Source: Distichodus sexfasciatus (lineage: Eukaryota > Chordata > Actinopteri > Characiformes > Distichodontidae). From it: a stretch of DNA of 64,000 bases. The stretch spans positions 86,001 to 150,000 of the forward strand of contig JAVGVS010000109.1 of NCBI GenBank assembly GCA_032718565.1. Reading direction: 5' to 3'. Position numbers and translations under genes: made by a program. The notes beneath the pieces are model-generated. The model ran no database searches. It was not told the DNA's origin and was given only the letters and a program-made list of their open reading frames with translations. Of the stretch, positions 37,701 through 48,600 are shown piece after piece (the stretch's first letter is position 1; each line of letters starts with the position of its first letter).

Positions 37701-40700
37701 TGACAACCCATGAACACCGATACACCGCAAGCTGCAGTGCCTGGCGATCCTCCGGGCTCTACTCTCTGCAGGTGGGAGGGGAGAGAGGGAGACCTCCCAT
37801 TCAACACCACCAAATCCCCCCTCTTTCTCCTCTTTCATCCCTCCCTCACTCACTCTCTCTTTTTCTCATTCCATCACCCGTTTTCTTCTCTCATCCCTCC
37901 TCTTCCCTCTCTCCTCTCTCTCTTTTTTCCCCTCGCTCTCTTTCTCTCTCTCCTTATTCCCCTCCCCCCCTCCTGTAAATCTCTGTCTTGTTCCTTGCTC
38001 TCTTTCTCTCTCTCTCTGTCTTGTTCCCTTGCTCTCTCTCTCTCATTCCCTCGTTCTTTTCCTCTCTCATCCCTCCCTCTCTTTCTCTCTCTCTTGTTCC
38101 CTCCCCCCTCTCTCTCATTCCCTCGCTCTTTCTCCTCTCATCCCCTCCCTCCCTTTCTCTTTTCTCATTCCCACATGTTTCTTCTCCTCATCCTCCTTCT
38201 CTCTCGTTCTCTCGCTCTTTCTCTTCTCTCATCCCACTTCGTTCTTATTCCCCTTCTTTCATTTTCTCATTTTCTTTCTGTCATTACCTTTCTTTCTTTC
38301 ACTTCTCTTTATTTTTCTCGTCCTTTCATTGTCCTTCTTTCCTTGTACCATTTCTATTCCTTTCTCCTTGCTTTTTCATTCATTTCTTTCTCTTATAGTA
38401 CTTTCATCTTCTTCCTTTTCTTTTTTCTGTTTTTCTCATCCTTCCTCTCTCTCTTAACCTCACTCTTTCTTTCTCTTCTCATCCCTTCCTCTCTCTCTCT
38501 CTCTCTCGTTTCTTCCTCTTTCTCTTTATTTTCTTTACTTCTTTCCTTTCTTCTCTTTTTCTTTCTTTCATTCTTCTCTCTCTCTCCTTCTGTCTTGTAA
38601 ACAGTTGTACGTCTCTGACTCAGTTGTAACAGGAGGTGCTTGTGTCGTCTCCGCACTACACACTCCGCGCCGACCGTGGCGAGTCTCACTCTGCCGACCT
38701 TCTTTTGGCCGGCCAATCACAGAGCGGCGTGGGACGGGCAGACCCCCTGTCCCCCTTTTCTCCCCCCCACTGAGAAACGAAGGCGCTGAGAGAAAGCGGA
38801 CCTCTTTAACGGGCGGACATGTTTTATTCATTAAGTGGATTCCAAAGTAGCGATAATTTAGCGTTAAGTTCTCCCTTCAGCTCTCCTTATCGTTCCTTAA
38901 TCCCCCCTTCCTCCGCTTAATTTTTTCGCCCTCGGGCCCAGAGAAAGAGAGAGAGAAAAGAATTACACATCAGTCTTCATTGTTGTATCATTCTCTGAGC
39001 TGCCTGTCTGGAGCAAACGCTTCATCCATGAAACACTCGAGTCACACGGACTCCGCCGTTCAGGGGGATGAGAGAAAGAAAAAAAGGCGAAAAAAAGAGT
39101 AAAGAAACAAAAAAAAAAAAAAGATACAGAGATGAGACGGAAGAGGAAGTGGGAGGAGAAATCAAACAGGGAGCAGGAACACAAAAACAGAGGATAGAGA
39201 GGAAGGCGGAGGAAAGTGAGATAGAGATGAAGCAAGAGTTGGAAGGAGAACCAAGGGGTAAAAGAAACAAAGAACAAGAGAAAAGGGTGAAGAGAGAGGA
39301 AGGGAGAAAGTAAAGAGAAAAAAGAAAGAGAAGAGGAAAAGAGAGAGAGAGGGAAGGAGGAAAGATGAAAGAGGGGAGGGATGGAAGAGAGAGAAAGGAG
39401 GATGGAGATGGAAAGAGAAAGGAATGGAGGGAGGGATGGAAAGAGAGAGGAAGAGAGATGGCAAGAGGGGAGGGAGAAATGGAGAGAGAGCAGGATGGAG
39501 AGAGAGAGATGGAGAGGGGGATGGATAGAGAGTGGGAAAGAGGAATGGAAAGTGGGAAAGAGAGGGAGGCAGAGATGGAAGAAGGAGAGATGGGTTGAGA
39601 GGGAGGGAGGGAGGGAGAGAGGAGAGATGAAGCGAGAGAGGGAGGGAAAGATGGAAGAGAGAGAGGAGATGGAAAGAGAGGGAGGAGGAAAGAGGGAGAT
39701 GGAAAGATGGAAGAGAGGAGGGAAAGAGGAGGAGAGAGGGAAAGAGAGAGGGAGAGATGGAAAGATGGAAAAGAGAGAGAGGGAGAGAGGGAGGGAGGAA
39801 GAGAGAGGAGAGAGGGAAGAGGGAGAGATGGAGCGAGAGGGAGAGATGGAGCGAAAGAGGAGAGATGGAGACTGGGGGAGGAGGAGGGAGGGAAGATGGG
39901 AAAGAGAGAGAAGAGATCGAGCGAAGGGAGGGAGAGATGGAAAGAGAGAGGAGGGGCCGGAAAGAAGAGGAGAGATGGAAAGAGAGGAGGGATAGATGGA
40001 AATAGAGAAAGAAAGGAATGGAGGGAGAGATGGAAAGAGTAAGGAAGAGAGCCAAGAGGGGGAGGCAGAAGCGGAGGAGACAGAGCAGGATGGAGAGAGA
40101 GAGAGATGCCAGGGGGATGGATGAGGGAACTGGGGAAAGAGGGGAGGGAAAGATGGAAAAGAGAGAGAGAGGAATGAGAGATGGCAAGAGGGAGGGGAGG
40201 AAATGAGAGAGATGGAAGAGGGGAAAGGGGGAGAGATGGAGCGAGGGAGGGAGAGATGGAGAGAGAGAGGGATGGAGAGAGAGATGGAAAGTGGGGAGAG
40301 AGTGAGAGGAGAGAGAGAACATGAACAACATCCTAACAGGCTTTGCAGAGGCTGCTATAAAAAGATTCAGATTCTCTTTGAGTCTCTTCTCTTCACTGCT
40401 CCTCCTCCTCCTCCTCCTCGCTCTCTCCCTCTCCCCATGTTCTGTAATTCAGCGTACACTTTCAGTCTCTCCTTGCGGCAACCAACCAACCAACCAACCG
40501 AGCCAAAATGGCGACTGCGGCAAACTTTTGACTGCGAAGCACAAAATCTATTCGATTCCAATCAGCTTTTGCCGAATGCAGCCAGTGGCAAGAGTTATCA
40601 GCGGTTCCATTTTAAGACTTCGCTAGCGATCGTCAAGTGTTCAAATATTTAATTTCACCACGGCAGGCAAATGTGTGGCGTATGCAACCGCAGTACCACT

Positions 40701-43700
40701 CACGTTGGGATGTCGCCGGGACGTACGCGTCTCTCGTCACTGATCGACAGAGTGCAGCTGTCTCGGCGTTAGAGTGCATATTTTTCTGCCTTTTTGGCGT
40801 TTCTTGACTTATGCTACCTTCAGGTTGCGATGGGGTCGTCGGAACACGTCTCCACCGTACGTCGGGGATCTAACTGTAACCGATAAAGCTTTTAATAATA
40901 AAATTTAACTTATTTACTCACTCGCGTCAAACAAAACCATCACTGGTCTTTAAAAAAGCTCTCAGACTTCTTCACTAAGAAGTCCAGAAGTTCCACTAAA
41001 AACAGCACTCTCTATACTGGAATAAAGGCGAATTCAACAAATAAAATGGAATCACGTTATGTAAACGCGGAACGTCGTATCATTATGGCTGATTTCGGGC
41101 GTGTGGTAATGAAACAGGTTTCTAATCAAATTTAGCGCTGCAGCCCCCTGTCGTGTTACCTGTTGAGGCGGGACTCAGCTTTCCCACACACAAGCACAGA
41201 CACAGAGGCGGGGAAAAAAAAAGTGTGATCATATGGCGAAAGGCGGAAACACCCAAGTCCTCAAAAAAATGGCCAGGTCAGTGTTAGTGCTAAGTTTGAG
41301 CAGAACAGCACCCACTTGATTTTTTTATGGTCCGGAGAACAACTCTTTTATGCGTTTGCCAACTACGATGGACTGCACCCACAAGAACACCACGAAAAGC
41401 GACCACTTCACGGTCAAACACTCACATCAGAAACATTTGGTTTTGCAGGAAAAAAATGAATGTTTTTTGTTTGTTTACAGGTAAATGTTTTACCAAAGCA
41501 GTAAATGTTGTGTTGAACCCCAGCACTTTGTTGAAGCTGAATAACAGTCATTTAATGTGAGATTTTTTTCTATTGCATTGTTCTTTTTCATCCATGTAAT
41601 TAGACACTTTTTAGGGAATAAATATGATTATAACGTAAAACACGGAATTCAGAAGAATAAAAATGGAAAAAATGGAATTCAAGAAAAAACAAAACGGATA
41701 TATATATATATACACACACTACCAGTCAAAAGTTTGGACACACCTTCTCATTCAATGTTTTATTCTTTATTATCATGACTATTTCCATTGTAGATTCTCA
41801 CTGAAGGCACTATGAATGAACACATATGGAATTATGTAGTAAACAAAAAGTGTGAAATAACCCAGAACATGTTTTATATCTTTGGATTCTTGAAAATAAC
41901 CAGCCTTTAGCACGATCACTGCTTTGCTCCTCTTGGCATTCTCTCGATGAGCTTCATGAGGTAGTCACCTGAAATGGTTTTCCAACAGTCTTGAAGGAGT
42001 TCCCAGAGATGCTGACCACTTGTTGGCCCTTGCCTTCACTCTGCGGTCCATCTCATCCCAAACCATCTCGATTGGGTTTGGTCAGGTGACCCGTGGAGGC
42101 CAGGCCATGTGGCGCAGCACTCCGTCACTTTCCTTCTGGGTCAAATAGCCCTTACACACTTCATTCATAGCTTTGATGCCTTTAGTGAGAATCTACAACG
42201 TAAATAGTAATGAAAATAAAGAAAAAAAACATTGAATGTGTCCAAACAAACGATAATCATATATATATGCTGCAACTAACTAGCATTTGCGTTTGCGTCT
42301 GCGTGGCGACGAGGGAGTTAGAAGATAATTACCTTCTCCTACATAATAACAGTGGTCGACTTGCCCGGATTAAAGGAGAAAATAAATCGGAAGTCTTTCG
42401 ATAATACTTGGCTGCAGTTCACTGTAATTATTGCTCGACGCATCCTAAAATTTATTCTGCTCGCGCTCACGTCGGCAACGCTGATCATCTTCTACACACA
42501 CGCTTAATACACGCTGATTAAATAAACGAGGCGATTAGTCAGCGTTTAAGGCCAGTGTTCCCAATCGGTCCTACATGAGGACGGGATTGAAAAAGCAACA
42601 TGAGGAGCGTTTTTTAAGGGGCGGTACACAAACACACAGGGGGAAAGCACGACTAGAATTTCAAAACTAATCGGAATAACCGACAGGGGCGAGACGTGGA
42701 GGTGGATTAGAGCTGCTGAATGTCAGTTGTGATTCATTTTCGATCGACTGCCCGATCCCCTTTAAAGGTAGCCGCAAATAGCGGCGAACTGCGCGTTATC
42801 GCCGACTGTCAAATTTCTCCCGTGCTAGCAGCACGTCGGGCGGAAAGATTTCCGAGCGCACAAGCTCAACAAGGGATCGGGCAGCTTGAAGGAATGGAAA
42901 GCTTCAATGGAGGATCAAGCCCAAAGAAAAGAGAGAGAGAGAGAGAGAGAGAGAAAGAGGCGTCACCTTGGTCAGCAGGTGAGAGGGTTTTCCTGCAATG
43001 CTTCTGAGAATCAGGGAAGTTTCCCTGTCCAGGTAGGAATGCTTGACGGCGGCGAGGGAAAGACAAAGCAGATCAGTCAGTGCAAAACCATCCTTTATCA
43101 GTATTCGATTGGTTTAAAAAGGTGTGAAAGCCGGGCTTGGCAAGTGGGATTGTGTGATTATGAAACGAACGGTGAAAAGTGATGATTAATAAATCAGAAA
43201 TTAAACAGCAAAAGAAAATGGGGCGTAATTAACAAAATGAAAAGGTTCCATGGCCCGTAATAAAGAACATTTGAACGGGAAGTATGGCTGTAATATGAAA
43301 TATCTATGGATTTTTAAATAAAGCCCGAATTTAGACTTCTGCAGATTACGATATAAAATGCTAAACAGTTCCACCATAAAGTCTGGTAACCGTTTAAATC
43401 CTTGGCATAGGATTAATGTGATTAAAACAAAAAATACAATCGTGTAGACTGTAGCGTCACCCACACACACTTACAGTGTACGATCTCTCATACGTCGAGA
43501 GTAAAAGAATCTGAGTGCCGTCTGGCAGCGTTGCCATTGGCCCTTCTCAGTGAGGCATGCTGGGAAAAGGGGCAGGGCCAAGCGGTGACATCACAGACAG
43601 AGAAGGCAATTGGTGATGAAATCAATCATGCAGGCCAGCGAAGGGAGAGGGTAAGAAGAGGTCAAATGTTAAAAGACATCAAACACGATTTGATCACCTG

Positions 43701-45089
43701 AAGTCAGACCAGTAAAGTGATGAAATCCGGACCCTTGTTCGGAGGCGTCGCCCGTTGATTCGAGTTGATTCAAGTGCGGACGGTAAAGGTACCATTAATT
43801 GATGTCATGCTGGGTAGTGCGTCCCCTCGAGCACTGCCAAAAATCTGGCCACCGATGGGTTAAAGGCAGAGGTCTCATCTGGTTGTGGTGCACTGTGTGC
43901 TGTGTTCACAACGACAAATAATCACTCACTTAAGTCGGAACAGCAGCACATCTACCGGTCGGTGCTGGACGGTTACAATGTCGGAGTCGTCACTTCAGAC
44001 CGAAGCTCCGATATTTGCAGGTTTCAGTGGAGAAAGTAACCTGCAATCTGGACGTGCCTCCTCTATCAGCATCGGCATCGTCCGGCAGACGTTACTCTGT
44101 AAATGTTCTGTTCGCTACATTGTTGTCTGTTCATTATGATCATGGGATGCTGGGGGTGCACGATAATATCGGAATCATATCGGAATCGGACGAATATTGC
44201 TTTTCACAGGGTTTAGACCGACGCTCAGAAAAAATATCGGATATCGGCATCAGCTGATAATTCCCATATCGTGCGTCCCTGATGGACGTTTTTAACTTTT
44301 AACTTGTGATTAACTTGAATTTGTCTCACTGATTTCCAGCAAGTTTGGGTTGAACGCTGGTGAACGCTGCGCAGACAGGGCTTTACAGAGGATTACAGAT
44401 CATACCAAGACATCTGGCGAGCACACACACACACACGCAGCCATGCCGTGCTGTGATGTTGGGGAGGGGGACACGTTACGCATGGCAAAACATTCCCATT
44501 TACATCACAACGACCATGCAGCCGTCATGTGTGTCGTGTTAATAACGCGACAGTCAGGCCATTAACGAGCAGCCTTCTTCAGGATAGCATGCATAGGTTG
44601 AGGGGTTAATTGAAGACGTCACACTGGTTCACGTTCACCGATGTAAGGAGCAGAGGTCGACCGATAGTGGATTTTCAGCGCCGAGATCGATACCGATTGC
44701 TGCTAGTTAACGGGGACGATAACCGATATTACGGAAAAAAGTCTTTTTTTTTTTCACGAACACCAACTTTAAACTTTATTTAAATAACTTTGTTTATGAA
44801 TACTTACGCTTTTAACATTATTTAAATTTTACTTTAAATCATGTTACAAAAATGTGTATTTATTATTATAAAACTGTCAAACTTTTTAAATCAGTACAAT
44901 TATTCCAAATTAAGCCGCAGCAGCAAAATGCTTAACATCAGCCCCCAATAATCGGCCCGGACGATAGTCGGTCGACCCTTAATAAGGAAACCGCACACAG
45001 CGTCATGTTAAAGCTTTTAGCTTCTTCATCTGCTTCTAGCAAACTCTGGGAGAAAGTCTCAAATGCGACTTGAGACCACTGGGGCTTCA

Positions 45090-45128
<39 letters not shown>

Positions 45129-45570
45129 GCGTGTGTGTGTGTGTTGATCAAGCTGTGAGTCAGCTTTGCTTCATAGTGGAAACTTTTGTCACTAAAACAT
45201 AGCAAAATTGTAACACATCCTCTATGGAGCCAAACAGAGCTGGGAACGTGTGTGTGTGTGAGTGTGTGAGAATGTGTGTGGGCAACTGTGTGTGAGTGTG
45301 TGAGTGTGTGAGTGTGTGTTCCATAAAATCTATTGACCTCTGTTTGAGCCAACACTTATGGCAACGCTCAAACTAGACACACACAGTTATATTTCCATTC
45401 CATGAACACACACACACACACACACACTAGGCGAACTGTACAATCTAAATACTTGAAATGATCTGACCTTGCTTCTACATTAGCATACGGCGGTTTTACG
45501 TCCTCATCTTAACAAATAGCTTACAAATGGCGTTTCTTTTTTACTATGTGTGTGTGTAAGTGTGTGTTCG

Positions 45571-45601
<31 letters not shown>

Positions 45602-48600
45602 GGTGTACAGTGTACATGGGCGTAAAGCCCTCACATCTGTTTCATTTCTCTCTCCGCTTTCTCGTTCTCGGTGGAGCCAAACTTGTGTAAAACCGTCCGC
45701 CTGTCTACTCTCACTCCCGAGTAAGTCGTTCTCGACGACCTCCGAGTGCAAAGCACACTGGAAACAAGTCACAGTGTGGCAGAGACCTAAGTTGAAACTG
45801 ATATATGACCCTCCACGGCAAAACCTTAACGGTAAAGCAGCCTTCCGATACCTATATGAATGAAGCAGGGGCGACATATGACTGAGATATCAACATTCAA
45901 AGTCGGGTTTCTCCTGTCACGCCAAGTGAGAAACGGAGAAATCTGCCTTTGAAGTTGACTATCGACGTAGCACTCACAGACACTTGGTGAAGTCGCGGCT
46001 ACGTTTGCATTTACGGCTAACTCGCTGCATTCCACATACCACGGATAGCCTACTTCGCGTTAAGTTAACTGAACTCGGGGAGCGAAGATGGATTCCGGAG
46101 AAATATCTTCGCTAGTCAACCAGTGGATTACCGTAAATATTGGAGTAAGCCGGTCAAAAAAGCTTTTAACATTCGCTGAATTGAATTCCTCACCTCAAAG
46201 AGAAAGTCCTGCGTTTTTTAGGATGGAAGGGGAAGTTTTCAGCCAAATTTATTCACAACAGTACAGTATAGACCTTCCACTGTTTCAAAAACACTACAAA
46301 CAAAAAATCCAAAATTTTACCCCACGCAACATAAATGCCCCGTTTTCTCGGAAACCTCCGTTGCGACAGGCGACTGGTTTTGCCGTGCAGAGTCACATAT
46401 GGTGATTATGGGTAGTTGGCGGCGTAACGGTAGGGTGTTCGCCCCATGATCAGAAGGTCGCCGGTTCGAATCCAGGAGCGGTAAAGTTACCACTGAAGTG
46501 CTCATGAGCAAGGTCCCGTCCCCAAGCACTGCTCGGGGCGCTTGTTAGCTGCCCACTGCTCCTTCACAGATGGAGTGCCGTCTGAAGTGACATTTGGTTG
46601 TGAAAGTGCACTGTGTGCTGTATTCACAATGACAAATAATCACTCCCTTTTCCATAATCTGATTTTCAGAACCAACAGACTGCTGTTCCCACACAGTCGG
46701 CTGTGACCATAGTAAGGTATTGACAAGATCGTCAGGCGAAATCGCGTCGCGAAGAAGCGAAAATAAAGTGCGTTCATCAAGAGCGTCCGTTAGTTCGCTC
46801 GCTGTGCTCCGGATCAAATACAATGTTTCTCAAGATTGCGACGGTGAATAATATGTCCTCTATCCGCCGTAAGCTTATTGCGGGTGTAGGATTTAAGTCT
46901 GCTACCCTGATCGTTGTGACGTTTAGCGACTATTATACCTTTGTGGTCTGCGTCAACAACAATAAAGAAAAAATATAGACAAAAGACAAACAAATAAAAA
47001 AACAAACAAAAAAGGTTCAAAGGCACGACTTGACCAAAATGTGACCTACATTTTGAGTGTGTGGGAGTGTGTGTGTGTGTGTGTTACTTCCGTGCTGGTC
47101 TGGTTCTGGTTGTTGTGAGCGCCCCCCGTCCCGTCCCCCTCCTGCCCCCTGACGTCCAGCGAGTCCACGCTGGGCGGCGGAGATTAGCCTTCAAATGGGG
47201 CGATGGGCGCGGAGCGATGCCTCCTGCTGCATAACCCGCCCCGCCGAGCCAGCGGCGGCCCGGTGCGTTAGCGCCCGGTGGCGTTAGCGGCGCCAGCGTG
47301 GCGGAGGAAGTATGAAGGCGATGAGGATGAGAGGGAGGAAGACTTCGCGGGTCTGCTGTCGCGCCGTCCTAAATCCATGCTACTGAGGCTCGCTCCGCTG
47401 AGCGTGATATGCGTCCAGCGACAAGTCGGGCCCGGCGGGCGCGATTGGCCCCAGGGGGCCCGCACCGTGCCGGCGGGGGAGGCCCGGGTGCTGCTGCAGG
47501 CGCTGCTCCCGCTGCTGCCGCTGCCGCCGCCACCCCGGCCCTGACGGAACGACTCGGGGCCCCGGCCCCCCGCTAGGCGCTTCACAGTTTAAGTCGGACC
47601 CCGGCCCGAGGGAAGACTAATGAAGTGGCCGATGGAGCTGAGCTCCTGTTGATGGAGACACAAGTCGGCCATGAGAGCGTCCAGATCCACCGTCTCACCC
47701 TGATTTATGGCTTCTGGGGGGGGGTTGGGGGGTAAAAAAGGAGGAAAAGGAGGGGGAGAGTGAAGAGGGAGAGTGTGAGGTCACAGCAGGCGAGGTCAGT
47801 AGACACACACTCACTTAAAATGATTAGGGGCATTTCTATATAAAAGTGTGTGTAAGTGCGCACCAAATCTGATGAACAACTAATGAATGAGTGTGTGTGT
47901 TGTGTTTATGAGTGTGTGTGTGTGTGTGTTTATGAGTGTGTGTGTGTGTTGTGTTTATGAGTGTGTGTGTGTGTGTGTTGTGTTTATATTATTATGTGTT
48001 GTGTTTATGTGTGTGTGTGTGTGTGTGTTGTGTTTATGTGTGTGTGTTGTGTTTATGAGTGTGTGTGTGTGTGTGTTGTGTTTATGTGTGTGTGTTGTGT
48101 TTATGAGTGTGTGTGTGTGTGTTGTGTGTGCGTGTGTGTGTGTGTGTTGTGTTTATGAGTGTGTGTGTGTGTTGTGTTTATGTGTGTGTGTGTGTGTGTG
48201 TGCTGACCGTTGATGTTGTACATGGAGAAGCGGTAGGAGAAGTTGGCCAGGTTGGTCTCCTCTCTGAGAGGGCTTCTGCCTTCGGGGCCGACCATCATCC
48301 AAACTCTAGAGGAGAGGAGAGAAAGAACCAGAGAGATTATGTAGTGAAAAAGAAGGCCAAAAAAACATAGGAAAAAAGGCAAAAGAAAGGGTGGGAGGAC
48401 AAGCAAAATAAAAAGAGCAAAAAGGAAAGAAAGAAAAAGAAAGAAAAAGAAAAGAATGAAGGACAAAGGAAGAAATAAATAAAACTAAATAAAGAACAAA
48501 GGGCAAAAGGAAAGAAAAGACAGAAAGGGGGAAAGAGAAAGAAAAGAGAAAAAGAAACTGAGGGGCAAAAAGAAGGAAAGAAAAAACAAAAAAGAGCAAA

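Noticed and set aside
37710..38600. 296-codon Leu/Ser/Phe-rich open frame
   Set aside because: Explained by TC-rich simple sequence; no recognisable protein.
39162..40331. 389-codon Ser/Leu/Pro-rich open frame on the minus strand, and 204-codon Glu/Arg-rich frames on the plus strand
   Set aside because: Products of the GA-rich tract: purine-only codons contain few stops. No domain, splice context or conservation.
47887..48213. Cys/Val-rich (CVCVCV) open frames
   Set aside because: Translations of TG dinucleotide repeats.
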